From Aurantimonas sp036549475 (lineage in GTDB: Bacteria; Pseudomonadota; Alphaproteobacteria; Rhizobiales; Rhizobiaceae), in the NCBI RefSeq assembly GCF_036549475.1, contig NZ_JAZHLI010000017.1:1-64000 (forward strand): DNA of 64,000 bases, given 5' to 3'. This document shows, piece by piece, positions 28,066 to 37,240 of the stretch; positions within the stretch are counted from its first letter, which is position 1; every line of letters starts with the position of its first letter. The notes beneath the pieces are model-generated. The model searched no databases and had not been told where the DNA came from. It saw only the letters and a program-made list of their open reading frames with translations. Both the position numbers and the translations under genes were made by a program.

Positions 28066-29700
28066 TCAGTCGCCTCCTGCGCCGCCAGCTTTCGCCTGTT
28101 CGCGGAGCGTGGCCTTCATCAGCTTGCCGTTGGCGTTGCGGGGCAGCGGATCCTCGGTGAAGACAAAGCGGTCGGGGATCTTGTAGTCCGCCAGCCGATC
28201 GCGGCAGAAGGCGGCGAGGGTGGCGGCATCCGCATCCGCATCGCGGCAATGGACGAAAGCCAGGACCTTCTCGCCCAGGACGGGGTCGGGATAGGGCACG
28301 ACGGCGACTTCGGTGACGGCGGGGTGGAAGGCGAGGACGTTCTCCACCTCGGCGCTGAACACCTTGTAACCGCCACGGTTGATCATGTCCTTCAGGCGGT
28401 CGTGGATGAAGAGGTAGCCGTCCTCGTCGAACCGGCCGACATCGCCCGAGCGCCAGGCACCGTCGACGAACGCCTCGGCGGTCTTGTGAGCCAGGTTCCA
28501 GTAGCCGGGCACCACCATGGGCCCGCCGATCCAGACCTCGCCGGACTGGCCGCGCGCCACCTCGCGGCCCTCGGCGTCCATGATGCGGATTTCGGCCCCC
28601 GGTGCCGGGGCGCCGACGCTGGCCGGACGGGCGATCTGGCCGCCGGCGGGCATGATCGTCGCAGGGGAGGTGGTCTCGGTGGCACCATAGGCCTGGACGA
28701 GGTCGAGATCGGGAAGGAGCCGTGCCACCCGCTCGATGGTGGCGACCGGCATCGGTGCGCCGCCGAAGGCGCCGATCCGCCAGTGGCGAAGATCGTGGCG
28801 GGCAAGATCGGCGCGCAGCAGGCAGAGATTGTACATGGCCGGCACCATGATGGTGAAGCTCATGCGCTCGGCGCTCGCCAGCGCCAGAAAGGCGTCGGCG
28901 TCAAAGCGCGCCATCATGACGACCGCTCCGCCGACGCTGATGATGGCGAAGAGATTGGCGATGAGGCCGGTGACGTGGCTGGCCGGCACCGCGACGACGG
29001 TCCGGTCCGCCTCGGTCAGGCGAAGGCAGTGGCGGTAGACGAGGCAGGAATGGACGATGTTGAGATGGGTGAGCATCGCCCCCTTCGGGGTCCCGGTCGT
29101 GCCGGAGGTGTAGAGGATGACCGCCAGATCCTCTTCCTGGAGGCGGACCGCCGGCGCGCGCGGAAGTTCCGCGTCCGGGACGGCCGCAAGGATCTGCGCG
29201 AAGCGGTCCTCGTCCGCGCCGGTGGCACCCGGCGCGGACCCGACGACGAGCCGCCGCGCCCCCTGCGGCAGGCGTTCGGCCAGGGCCGCCTCGCAGACGG
29301 TGAGGGCGGCGCCGCAATCGTCCAGGATATAGGCGATCTCCGGGGCACTCGCCCGCGTGCTCAGGGGCACGATGACGATGCCGGCATGCACCGCGCCGAC
29401 GAGCGCGGCGACAAATTCCCAGCGATTGCCGACCAGGAGCCCGACGCGGTCGCCCGGTGCCAGCCTGCAATCGGTATAGAGGGCTGCGACCCGGGCGGCC
29501 ATGCCCCGCAGTTCGGCATGGGACAGGCGGACGTCTCCGCAGACCACGGCATCGCCCTGGGGATGGGCGGCGGCGGCCGCCGCCAGCATGGCGTCGAGAT
29601 GGGCCGGACGGTCGGCAAAAACGCGGATGGTGCGTCCGCCGAAATGCGGCTGCCAATGCAACGCCGGCATATCCGGCCAGAAGCCGTCGGCTGCGCTCAC
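28066..29700 (-). CDS. AMP-forming acyl-CoA synthetase (ANL superfamily)
   Basis: 544 aa; activates a carboxylic acid to its CoA thioester via an acyl-AMP. The P-loop-like A3 motif is VILYTSGTTGTPKGAMLTH, A5 is VQAYGATETTSP, A7/A8 is RSGDVGRFDEDGYLFIHDR followed by LKDMINRGGYKV, and the C-terminal catalytic Lys lies in NANGKLMK. The A5 region and Ala-rich pocket suggest a hydrophobic or aromatic acid, but the substrate is not readable. It overlaps the upstream livF stop by 4 bp (ATGA) and is the last gene of the operon, so it probably activates the acid that the operon's ABC importer brings in. Confidence 0.93.
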   Translation of the reverse strand: MSAADGFWPDMPALHWQPHFGGRTIRVFADRPAHLDAMLAAAAAAHPQGDAVVCGDVRLSHAELRGMAARVAALYTDCRLAPGDRVGLLVGNRWEFVAALVGAVHAGIVIVPLSTRASAPEIAYILDDCGAALTVCEAALAERLPQGARRLVVGSAPGATGADEDRFAQILAAVPDAELPRAPAVRLQEEDLAVILYTSGTTGTPKGAMLTHLNIVHSCLVYRHCLRLTEADRTVVAVPASHVTGLIANLFAIISVGGAVVMMARFDADAFLALASAERMSFTIMVPAMYNLCLLRADLARHDLRHWRIGAFGGAPMPVATIERVARLLPDLDLVQAYGATETTSPATIMPAGGQIARPASVGAPAPGAEIRIMDAEGREVARGQSGEVWIGGPMVVPGYWNLAHKTAEAFVDGAWRSGDVGRFDEDGYLFIHDRLKDMINRGGYKVFSAEVENVLAFHPAVTEVAVVPYPDPVLGEKVLAFVHCRDADADAATLAAFCRDRLADYKIPDRFVFTEDPLPRNANGKLMKATLREQAKAGGAGGD

Positions 29701-30350
29701 GCAGCCGCTTCCATGGCATTGGCCCCGCGTTCGATGCCGAAGACATGGTCGAGGACCGTGTGCGAGTGGGTCATCTCGGACATGCTCATGACGATGGACA
29801 ACTGTTCGCTCTTCAGCGCCGAGATCACGTCGGACAGCCGCTGGGCCAGGGCCGGCGCAACGCCCTCGAAGGGTTCGTCGAGCAGCAGCAGCCGGTGCCC
29901 TGCAGTCAGCGCCCGGCCAAGGGCCACCATCTTCTGCTGGCCGCCCGAAAGCTGCAGGGCCTTGCGCCGGGCCATCTCCCGCAGTTCCGGCATGACGTCG
30001 TAGACCAGGTCGAGCCGGGCCTTGCCGTCGAGACCGGAGATCACCCAGCTCGGCAGCAGGATGTTCTCCTCGACCGTCAGTTCGGGGATCAGGCCGCGGG
30101 TCTCCGGCATGTAGCCGATGCCCAGTGCCGCGCGGGCGTGGATCGGCAGCTTCGCCATGTCCTGGCCGTCGAAGCGGATGCGGCCCCTGGAGACCGCGGC
30201 GATGCCCATGACGGCACGCATGATGGTGGTCTTGCCGGCCCCGTTGCGACCGGCAAGACCGATCATGGCGCCGGGTTCGACGGCCATCGAAAATCCGCGG
30301 ACGGCTTCGACCGGGCCGATCTTCACATGGACGTTCTCGATGCTCAGCAT
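29697..30350 (-). CDS. livF: branched-chain-amino-acid-type ABC importer ATPase LivF
   Basis: 217-aa nucleotide-binding subunit of a HAAT-family importer. Walker A GRNGAGKTTIMRAVMG, signature LSGGQQKMVALGRAL, Walker B LLLLDEPFEGVAP. It is slightly short for LivF (commonly about 233-240 aa) but all motifs are present. It lies 3 bp after livG and overlaps the acyl-CoA ligase by 4 bp. Liv-type importers also carry amides, aromatic acids and urea; the fused ligase context favours a carboxylate over an amino acid. Confidence 0.93.
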   Translation of the reverse strand: MLSIENVHVKIGPVEAVRGFSMAVEPGAMIGLAGRNGAGKTTIMRAVMGIAAVSRGRIRFDGQDMAKLPIHARAALGIGYMPETRGLIPELTVEENILLPSWVISGLDGKARLDLVYDVMPELREMARRKALQLSGGQQKMVALGRALTAGHRLLLLDEPFEGVAPALAQRLSDVISALKSEQLSIVMSMSEMTHSHTVLDHVFGIERGANAMEAAA

Positions 30351-30353
30351 GGC

Positions 30354-31109
30354 CTACCTCGCCGTTCCGGTGACGAATTCCTGGACCTTGGGGTCGGCCA
30401 GGACGCGTTCGGGGGTATCGTCGGCGATGATGCCGCCCGAATAGAAGGCGATCACCCGGTCGGCGTAGCGCGTGACCACGTCCATGTCGTGCTCGACGAA
30501 GATCACCGCCGCCTTCTCGCCGGCCAGGGCGGTCATCACCCGGTCCATCAGCGGGAACTTCTCCTCGGACGAGACCCCGGATGTCGGCTCGTCGAGAAGC
30601 AGGACACGCGGCCGGCTGACCAGGGCCATGGCGATGTCGATCAGCTTGCGCACGCCGCCCGGCAGCTGCTCGACCGGCTGGTCGGCATAGTCGGTCAGGT
30701 CGAAGCGGGCGAGGATCTCCAGCGCGTGGTCGACATTGCGGCGGTCATGGACCGGGCGGAAGAAGGAGATCTTCTCGCTCGACGCGATGGTGCCGGCGAC
30801 AATCAGATTGTCGATCGGCGTCATGGTCTCGCACAATTGCGGGATCTGGAAGGAGCGGCAGACCCCCAGCCGGCTGATCTTTCGCGGTGAGAGCCCGACG
30901 ACGTTGCGGCCATAGAGCAGGACCTCGCCGGAATCGGGCTTCATGTAGCCGGTGACCATGTTGACGAAGGTGGTCTTGCCGGCGCCGTTGGAGCCGATCA
31001 GCGACAGGCGTGCGGCGGCAGTGACCTTCACGTCGAGGTCGTCGGCGGCGATGACGGCGCCGAAGGACTTCTTCAGCCCCCTGGCGTGGAGGACGAACTC
31101 GTTGCTCAT
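30354..31109 (-). CDS. livG: branched-chain-amino-acid-type ABC importer ATPase LivG
   Basis: 251 aa. Walker A GSNGAGKTTFVNMVTGYMKP and Walker B VLLLDEPTSGVSSEE are clear, and the family loop GRNVVGLSPRKISRLGVCRSF is present. The signature helix reads LPGGVRKLIDIAMAL rather than the usual LSGGxQ, a mild departure. The C-terminal LivG helix (DDTPERVLADPKVQEFVTG) is intact. The gene overlaps livM by 4 bp. Confidence 0.93.
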   Translation of the reverse strand: MSNEFVLHARGLKKSFGAVIAADDLDVKVTAAARLSLIGSNGAGKTTFVNMVTGYMKPDSGEVLLYGRNVVGLSPRKISRLGVCRSFQIPQLCETMTPIDNLIVAGTIASSEKISFFRPVHDRRNVDHALEILARFDLTDYADQPVEQLPGGVRKLIDIAMALVSRPRVLLLDEPTSGVSSEEKFPLMDRVMTALAGEKAAVIFVEHDMDVVTRYADRVIAFYSGGIIADDTPERVLADPKVQEFVTGTAR

Positions 31110-32107
31110 CGTGCCGCCTCGCCTTCGAGGGTGGAGACCGGCCGGGCCTTGGCGTCACGGCGCGTGTGCGAACGCCTGACCGGGCGGGCCCAGAGCGAGC
31201 CGAAGCCCTTCGGCAGGAACAGGATCACCAGGAGGAGGAAGATGCCGAGGGCCATCTGCCAGCTGTCGGGGAAGTACTGGTTGGCGAAGGAGCGCACGAG
31301 TTCGGTGACGAGGGCGGCCCCGAACACCGCGACGACGCTCATGTAGCCGCCGAGAATGGCGATGAAGACGACCTCGCCGGAGGTGGTCCAGTAGCTGAAG
31401 AACGGGTCGATATGGCCGAGCGCCAGGCCGTTCAGCGTACCGCCGAGGCCGGCCAGGACGCCGGCGATGACGAAGTTGCGCTGGGTCACCGAAAACACCG
31501 AGGCGCCGAGATATTCCACCCGCAATTCGTTTTCGCGGGCGGCCAGCGCGACAAGGCCCGGCCCGCTGTTGAAATACAGCCGGCAGAGGGCGGCGGCGAG
31601 CGCGGCCAGGGCGACCGCGACGCCGTAGAGCGCGAAGTCGGAGGCCGCCTGCGCCGGATGTAACCCGAGGAAACTCGGCTCTGGCAGGTTGAAGCCGTCC
31701 GAGCCGCCGATGGCGGTGGACTTGGCCAGCACGCCGTACAGCACCATCGAGAGCGCCATGGTCAGCATGGCGAAGAAGATGCCGCGATAGCGCGCGACCA
31801 GCGGCGAGATGATCGCGGCGACGAGCCCGCCGGATAGGCCGCCGACGACCAGGAGCACGAAGACGTCCTCGATCCCCAGATGCACAGCAACGAGGCCGGA
31901 GACATAGGCGCCCACGCAGTAGAACATGCCCTGGCCGAAGGAGACGAGGCCGCCGCGCATCAGGGCGACGATCCCCAGCGCCACCAGGCCGAAGGCGATG
32001 GCCTTGGTGAGGGTGAAGAGCAGCCAGAGCGGCAGTATGGCACCGATGGCGATCAGGACGATCGCCGAGACAAGGGCCGCGGCGAGAATTCGGGTCGGGG
32101 TGGTCAT
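31106..32107 (-). CDS. livM: ABC importer permease LivM
   Basis: 333 aa. The start was chosen at ATG 32107, giving a 4-bp ATGA overlap with livH; the longer in-frame extension to 32953 is only the antisense/alternate frame of livH. About eight to nine hydrophobic segments, with the LivM core (GGSDGFNLPEP and ARENELRVEYLGASVFSVTQ) and the coupling segment ahead of GVLAGLGGTLNGLALGHIDP. Inner-membrane subunit partnering LivH. A basic C-terminal tail (RPVRRSHTRRDAKARP) is cytosolic. Confidence 0.93.
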   Translation of the reverse strand: MTTPTRILAAALVSAIVLIAIGAILPLWLLFTLTKAIAFGLVALGIVALMRGGLVSFGQGMFYCVGAYVSGLVAVHLGIEDVFVLLVVGGLSGGLVAAIISPLVARYRGIFFAMLTMALSMVLYGVLAKSTAIGGSDGFNLPEPSFLGLHPAQAASDFALYGVAVALAALAAALCRLYFNSGPGLVALAARENELRVEYLGASVFSVTQRNFVIAGVLAGLGGTLNGLALGHIDPFFSYWTTSGEVVFIAILGGYMSVVAVFGAALVTELVRSFANQYFPDSWQMALGIFLLLVILFLPKGFGSLWARPVRRSHTRRDAKARPVSTLEGEAAR

Positions 32108-33000
32108 ATCTTGCGCGCCTGAACCGGAGTGAAGAGCCCCTCGGGCCGGAAGATCAGGACGATGACCATCACCAGGTAGATGATGAAGATCTCCGCTTCC
32201 GGCGCCTCGTAGACCGCGAAGGATCGGGCGAGGCCGACGATCAGTGCGCCGATGGCCGCGCCGGGAATGGAGCCGAGGCCGCCGATGATGACGACGGCGA
32301 AGCTGACGACGATGACGCTGACGCTCATTCCCGGCTGGACCGAGATTAGCGGGCTCGTGAAGGCGCCGCCGAGGGCGGCCAGGAACACGCCCAGACCAAA
32401 CGCCAGGAGGTAGATGCGGGCGATGTTGACGCCCATGGCGGCGCTGACCTCGGGCTCGTTGATCACCGCGACGGTGACCTTGCCGATGCGGGTGCGGTGC
32501 AGGCCGAGCCAGACGCCCAGGCCGCAGAGGATGGCGAGGCCGATCAGGGCGAGGTCGTAGCCGACATAGAAGAGACTGCCGATCTCGACATTGCCGAGCA
32601 GGTTGCGCGGCTCGAAGACGTAGTAGGGATCGACGCCGAAGACCATCTTGGTGAGGTCCTCGAGGATGAGGAAGACGGCGTAGGTGACCAGCAGGATCAG
32701 CACTTCGTCCCGGCCGTAGAACAGCCGCAGCAGGCCACGCTCGATGAGCGGTGCCACGACGATGGCAACCGCCAGTGCGGCGATGAACATGGCGATCAGG
32801 CTGAACCCCGGGGGCAGGCCCCAGCTGGCGAAGAACGGCACCGCGACGGCAGCGCTGTAGGCACCGAGCGCATAAAGCCCCCCATGGGCGAAGTTCAGGA
32901 TGCGCAGGACGCCGAAGACCAGGGTCAGGCCCAGCGCCACGATGAACAGCCACGAGGCGTAGATCAGGCCGTCGAGAATGATGGTGAGGACGATGTCCAT
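32104..33000 (-). CDS. livH: ABC importer permease LivH
   Basis: 298 aa, about eight membrane helices. It opens with ILDGLIYASWLFIVALGLTL, has the family segment VFGVLRILNFAHGGLYALGA near 28-47, and a conserved loop ASIRMDP-like region replaced here by RTRIGKVTVAVINEPEVSAA. It is separated from the binding-protein gene by 81 bp that contain a strong hairpin (33037-33061), which may lower expression of the membrane genes relative to the binding protein. Confidence 0.93.
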   Translation of the reverse strand: MDIVLTIILDGLIYASWLFIVALGLTLVFGVLRILNFAHGGLYALGAYSAAVAVPFFASWGLPPGFSLIAMFIAALAVAIVVAPLIERGLLRLFYGRDEVLILLVTYAVFLILEDLTKMVFGVDPYYVFEPRNLLGNVEIGSLFYVGYDLALIGLAILCGLGVWLGLHRTRIGKVTVAVINEPEVSAAMGVNIARIYLLAFGLGVFLAALGGAFTSPLISVQPGMSVSVIVVSFAVVIIGGLGSIPGAAIGALIVGLARSFAVYEAPEAEIFIIYLVMVIVLIFRPEGLFTPVQARKI

Positions 33001-33036
33001 CCGGATGTATCCGCTGCTTTTACGACGGTGCGATGC

Positions 33037-33061
33037 GGACCGGGGCGCGTGGCCCCGGTCC
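33037..33061 (-). terminator. hairpin between binding-protein gene and livHMGF
   Basis: Perfect 10-bp stem (33037-33046 with 33052-33061) and a 5-nt loop, 20 nt after the binding-protein stop. No U-run follows on the leftward transcript, so it is better read as an mRNA-stabilising or attenuating hairpin than as a full intrinsic terminator. Confidence 0.65.
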
Positions 33062-33081
33062 TGCGGCGTGGCGCGCGATGG

Positions 33082-34395
33082 CTAGTCGCACTGGGCTCCT
33101 TCGAAGCCGCCATTGATCCAGTCCAGACCCTTGACGCCCTCCGGCGCATTCACGCAGCGGGCGGGAAAGCGGATCACGTCGCCGAGGATGATGTCGCCCT
33201 CGTCGTTCTTGACCGTGCGGCCGAAGCCGATCTGCTGGATCGCCTGGTGGCCGTTGCCGTTGGCCATCTCGATCAGGCCGCCGGGGGTCTCCCAGCTCAG
33301 GCCCTTCATGGCGGCGGCCAGCTCGTCGCTGTTCGGCTTCTTGCCGCCGTTCTCGGCCATTGCCTTCTCCACCGCGGTCTTCAGGCCGAGGACGGCCTGC
33401 GCCATGCGGTAGGGCGCCTGTACCGGAAAGACGTCGTATTTGGCCTCGTAGATCTCCTTCCACCAGCTATCGAGCTCGCTCTCGGGCGCCATGTATCCAT
33501 AGGCGCCGCGCGCGCCGATGATGACACCCTCGGGCATGGTGTTGCCGAGCGGCGGCAGCACGTGGTCGGCTGCCGATAGAACCGCCTGGCTGCGCTGGAA
33601 GAGGCCGCGGGGCAGCGCCTGCAGGATCAGCGCCTGGAGATCACCACCCCAGAGCGAGGAGTGCACCACGTCGGCGCCCTTCTGCATGAGGGCGGAGATC
33701 TCGGTGCCATACTGGCCGGCGCCGAAGGCCGGGAAGAGCTCGGCCGTCACGGTCGCATCCGGATACACCTGGCCCATGGCTGCCTTGAAGTCGGCCCAGC
33801 TGTCCTGCCCGAAGGCATAGTCCTGGTTGATGCCGGAATAGGTCGAGACTTCCTGGCCGATTTCCTTGAGGTAGAGGGCAAGCCCGACATTATCCATCGT
33901 CGCGTTGGCGGCGGTGCGGAAGACGTAGTCGTAGTCGTTCTCCTCGAAGATGCGCGGCGTGCCGCAATCGTAGAGGATGGTGAACTGCTTGAGCTCTTCG
34001 GCGACCGGCGCGACGGCCAGGCAGTCGCCCGAGCCGACATAGCCGACCACGGCATCGACCTGCTCGCGCTGGACGAGATTGCGGTATTCCTGGACTTGGA
34101 CGGTGGCGCCGCCGGCCTCGTCGAGGACGACGGCCTCGACCGTCATGCCGCCGAAGCCCTTGGTGTCGTAGGGCGCGGGCGCCTCACCGGCATTCAGCTT
34201 CTCGATCAGCACCTGGCCGCCGTTCCAGGCGGGGACGCCGAAGCTCTGGGCCGCCTGGCCGGAGAGGAACGTCACGACGCCGATCTTGAACGTCTCCTCC
34301 TGGGCGGCGGCGGGTGCCGCCCAACCGGCGACGATGGCGGCCGACATGGCGCCGGCGAGTAGTCCTGACGTTCTGAGTCTCATGGTATTCGACAT
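33082..34395 (-). CDS. periplasmic solute-binding protein of the Liv-type importer
   Basis: 437 aa. The start at 34395 is set by GGGAGGAAAC upstream. Residues 1-31 form a signal peptide (RTSGLLAGAMSAAIVAGWAA, cleavage near AAAQ/EE). The mature part is a type I periplasmic-binding fold (Peripla_BP_6): FKIGVVTFLSGQAAQSFGVP, VVGYVGSGDCLAVAPVAEEL, YSGINQDYAFGQDSWADFKA. It lies first after the regulator gene in the seven-gene leftward operon. Substrate unknown; downstream acyl-CoA ligase points to a carboxylic acid rather than leucine. Confidence 0.93.
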   Translation of the reverse strand: MSNTMRLRTSGLLAGAMSAAIVAGWAAPAAAQEETFKIGVVTFLSGQAAQSFGVPAWNGGQVLIEKLNAGEAPAPYDTKGFGGMTVEAVVLDEAGGATVQVQEYRNLVQREQVDAVVGYVGSGDCLAVAPVAEELKQFTILYDCGTPRIFEENDYDYVFRTAANATMDNVGLALYLKEIGQEVSTYSGINQDYAFGQDSWADFKAAMGQVYPDATVTAELFPAFGAGQYGTEISALMQKGADVVHSSLWGGDLQALILQALPRGLFQRSQAVLSAADHVLPPLGNTMPEGVIIGARGAYGYMAPESELDSWWKEIYEAKYDVFPVQAPYRMAQAVLGLKTAVEKAMAENGGKKPNSDELAAAMKGLSWETPGGLIEMANGNGHQAIQQIGFGRTVKNDEGDIILGDVIRFPARCVNAPEGVKGLDWINGGFEGAQCD

Positions 34396-34445
34396 GAATG
34401 TTTCCTCCCTTTTCTGCTGTGCGGGCCGAGCCGGTATGGTCTGCC

Positions 34446-35273
34446 CTATCGTTCTCGTTCCGCCGCGGTCTCCTCCTTGACCGGCGCGGCGGGATCGAGC
34501 CCGGCCACCAGCCATCCGCGACGAAAATCTTCGATATGCCGGCGCATCCACAGGACGGCATCGGCGACGTTGCCAGCTTTCAGCGCGTCGAGAATGGCGG
34601 CATGGGCGGTCACCAGCCGTTGACCGGCCTCCGGCAGCTTGGGCAGCATCCGCTCGTTTGCCGGCAGCAAAAGCATGGCAGCCGGTTCACGGGCGAGTTG
34701 CCAGGCGATGTTGCCGGTCGCCTCGGCGACCAGGGCGTGGAACTCGATGTCCCAGGCGGTCAGGATCTCACCGGCCTCGACCGCGTCGCGCGTCGCCTGC
34801 AGATTGGCCTCTAGCGCCGCGATATGGGCCGGGCCGATGGAACGCGCGGCTTCGCCGGCGGCGGCCGGTTCGATGGCATGCAGCAACGCCCACAATTCGT
34901 CGAAGGTGACGCGCTGGAGAAGCAGTGCGCGGCTTGCCCGCGTGGTCAGATCGTTGGCCCGGGGCGCCGCGGCGAAGAGCCGTCGTCCGTCCCCCCGTTC
35001 GGCCAGGCCGCTCTGCTCCAGCAGCCGCAGGCCCTCGCGGGTGGTCGAGCGATGCACGCCGAACTGCGCCGACAATTCGCTTTCCGTCGGCAGCCGGTCC
35101 CCCAGGCGCAGGCGCCCCTCCAGGATCGCGCGCTCAATGCTTTCGAAAACCAGCCGATAGGTCGGCGTGCTCTCGACGGCCGAGAACCGGGTATCCGTTT
35201 GCTGCGACACGTCCCGCTCCCCCAGGCCGGACGTCCCGGATGCGACGGCTCGATGCGACGCGGGCGTCGTCAA
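34446..35273 (-). CDS. FadR-type GntR transcriptional regulator
   Basis: 275 aa. A winged-HTH GntR domain sits at about residues 38-105 (YRLVFESIERAILEGRLRLG, LPTESELSAQFGVHRSTTRE and GLRLLEQSGLAERG), followed by an all-helical FCD effector domain with ligand/metal histidines in EFHALVAEATGN and TAHAAILDALKAGN. It heads the leftward operon, 50 bp before the binding-protein gene, so autoregulation and control by the imported acid or its CoA ester is the natural inference. The first 30 residues are unordered; an internal start is possible. Confidence 0.9.
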   Translation of the reverse strand: MTTPASHRAVASGTSGLGERDVSQQTDTRFSAVESTPTYRLVFESIERAILEGRLRLGDRLPTESELSAQFGVHRSTTREGLRLLEQSGLAERGDGRRLFAAAPRANDLTTRASRALLLQRVTFDELWALLHAIEPAAAGEAARSIGPAHIAALEANLQATRDAVEAGEILTAWDIEFHALVAEATGNIAWQLAREPAAMLLLPANERMLPKLPEAGQRLVTAHAAILDALKAGNVADAVLWMRRHIEDFRRGWLVAGLDPAAPVKEETAAERER

Positions 35274-36044
35274 TCCAGTCTTCCTCCCTGCGGGCTATCC
35301 TGCCCGGCGGCGGCTTCCTCATCCGCCTTGTTTGTCGGACAATCCGTCTTTGGCAGGCCCTGGTCAAGTAACGGCCGAACAAATTCGGTTTTGCACTGCA
35401 CCTGTTGCATTGCAATATTTGCTCCCGAAGCAAAGTGGGACGCCTCTGGCCCAAATTTCTCGCGATGCAGCGGGGCGCCGACGAGTAAACCGTTCGAAGA
35501 GAAAGGCAGGTCAGGGTCGCGCCTGGTGCCAGCAGTGGATCGTCGCCGACCGCCGGCGCGATAGCGCGGGATAGAGGATGCTGGGAATGCCCCGGAGCCT
35601 GGCCATCCGGGCGACCGTCTCCGCTATGTCGGCCCGCATGCCTGAAGCGTTCCGCACGCGATCTGTCGCCGACTGGAAGCGGCTAGGCAAATGTCGGCTG
35701 GTATGCCAGCATCATCAGAGCCGTTGAGGGGAGGCCCTGGCAGAGCGGAGGAGGTGTCTGTCGGCTTGGGAGGAAACCAGGTGTGGCGGCTCGGCCAACG
35801 CCTTGAATGTCCTTTTCACGCGATATTTTTCCGCGATAGCTTCAGAATCCGGGCGTGCCCCCTTCGCCATGCCTGTGTCGCGTCACAGGAAAACCTTCGA
35901 CGCTGGTATGCGAAGCAGTCGAGTAGTGCGCGCTGGTAGAGCCGGCACCATGACCGCTGCCCGCTTCTTCGTCCGGCGGCGCTGGGGAACGTCGCAGTCG
36001 ATCGGCCAGCGCAGAGAAAGCTGGTGAAACACAGGGAGGAAAAC
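35274..36044. other. long regulatory interval between two transport loci
   Basis: About 770 bp without a supportable gene. It contains the promoter of the leftward regulator-liv operon and two TGGTATGC-type sites (35683-35730 and 35904-35911) ahead of the rightward Bug gene. The 340-bp leader is unusually long, and a lost gene or deletion is possible. Confidence 0.5.
35683..35730. promoter_or_regulatory. GntR-type operator block upstream of the Bug gene
   Basis: Holds CTAGGCAAA (35683) and, 16 bp on, the near-palindrome GCTGGTATGCCAGC (35697-35710) followed by ATCAT and CCGTTG. The same words recur with the same spacing at 41586-41632. TGGTATRCCA is the kind of palindrome bound by FCD-class GntR regulators. 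A second partial copy, TGGTATGC, lies at 35904-35911. Confidence 0.65.
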
Positions 36045-37013
36045 ATGAAGCGTTACGCACCAGCCGTGGTCGGTCTTCTTGCCGGCCTCTTGGCCACAGG
36101 CGCGGCCCAGGCCTTTCCCGACAGGCCGGTCTCGATCATCGTGCCCTGGGCAGCCGGCGGCGGGACCGACTCCGTCGTCCGCACCTTTGCCGCGGGATTC
36201 CAGGAGGAACTCGGCGTGGCGGTGAACGTCATCAATCGGCCCGGTGGCAACGGCGTGACGGGACATTCGGCCATCGTCAATGCGGAGCCAGACGGCTACA
36301 CGCTCGGCGCGGCCAGTCCTGAGATCGCACTGTATGAGACGTTGGGGACCGCCGATATCTCGCTCGCGGACCTCGACCTGTTCTCGCGTCTGGCGATCAT
36401 CCCGGCGGGCGTCACGGTAGCCGAGAATTCGCCGTTCGAGACGCTCGAGGAACTTCTGGAAGCCGTGGAGGCGGAACCGGCCGGCACATACTCGTCGTCG
36501 GGCACGGGAATGGGCGGATCCTGGCACGTGGCCGTCGGTGGACTGCTGAGCGCTGCCGGGATCGATCCGACGAAGGTCAAATGGGTCCCGAGCCAGGGTG
36601 GCGCGCCGGCCCTGATGGAAGTCATGTCCGGCGGAATCACGATGTTCACGGGCTCGCCGGTCGAGGCGCTGAGCCTGCTGGAGGCGGACCGCGTGCGTGC
36701 GCTCGCCGTCATGCTGGACGAGCGGTCGGAGACCTTTCCCGACGTTCCGACGGTGAAGGAGGCCATCGGAAAAGACTGGACCTACGCCAACTGGTTCGCG
36801 CTGGTCGCGCCCAAGGGCATCGATCCGGACGCGCGGACGACCCTCTACGATGCTGCCGCGCGGGCGAATGCCCGGCCCGAGGTGCAGGCGGCCTTGAAGG
36901 AGCGCGGCATCACGCCCGTATGGGACGAACCCGGCGAATTCGACGCCTTTGCGACGCAGTTCGCCGAACAGGCCGAAGCCGTCCTGAAGGACCTCGGCCT
37001 GGCCAGGAACTGA
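36045..37013 (+). CDS. tripartite tricarboxylate (TTT) family binding protein, Bug type
   Basis: 322 aa; start at ATG 36045 after GGGAGGAAAAC (an ATG at 36024 lacks this). Signal peptide residues 1-22 (AVVGLLAGLLATGAAQA). The mature protein opens with FPDRPVSIIVPWAAGGGTD, the Bug-family signature, and has NRPGGNGVTGHSAIVNAEPD and the beta-strand segment SSGTGMGGSWHVAVGG. Bug proteins bind carboxylates through water-bridged contacts. No TctA/TctB permease genes are nearby, so the protein either serves a transporter elsewhere or acts in sensing. A hairpin 15 nt downstream ends the gene. Confidence 0.93.
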   Translation: MKRYAPAVVGLLAGLLATGAAQAFPDRPVSIIVPWAAGGGTDSVVRTFAAGFQEELGVAVNVINRPGGNGVTGHSAIVNAEPDGYTLGAASPEIALYETLGTADISLADLDLFSRLAIIPAGVTVAENSPFETLEELLEAVEAEPAGTYSSSGTGMGGSWHVAVGGLLSAAGIDPTKVKWVPSQGGAPALMEVMSGGITMFTGSPVEALSLLEADRVRALAVMLDERSETFPDVPTVKEAIGKDWTYANWFALVAPKGIDPDARTTLYDAAARANARPEVQAALKERGITPVWDEPGEFDAFATQFAEQAEAVLKDLGLARN

Positions 37014-37028
37014 ACCGGCAGGACCGAC

Positions 37029-37064
37029 CAGGAGCCCGGCGCCACCGGCTGTCGGGCTCCTGGC
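37029..37064 (+). terminator. hairpin after the Bug gene
   Basis: An 11-bp perfect stem (37029-37039 with 37054-37064) and a 14-nt loop, 15 nt past the stop codon. No T-run follows, but the next gene is convergent, so termination or 3'-end protection is likely. Confidence 0.65.
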
Positions 37065-37240
37065 GCCCGCCGCGTTCCTCCGCTCGCCGATCCTCGCGGC
37101 CTTCTGCGACGAGGCGGAAGCGAGCGCGCGCCTCGTGGCCGAAACTCCGTCGCCCGAACGCACCTTGGCGTGAGCCGTCTCCGACTCGCGGCCGCACATG
37201 AGAGGACCGCCTTCCGGCGAGCCTCACAGGGCACGTCTGG

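Noticed and set aside
27913..30003. 696-codon plus-strand frame over the acyl-CoA ligase and livF
   Set aside because: Shadow of the minus-strand ligase and ATPase genes, whose catalytic motifs are complete.
32107..32953. In-frame N-terminal extension of livM
   Set aside because: Arg/Gly/His-rich and lies in a different frame over livH; the true start at 32107 makes a standard ATGA overlap.
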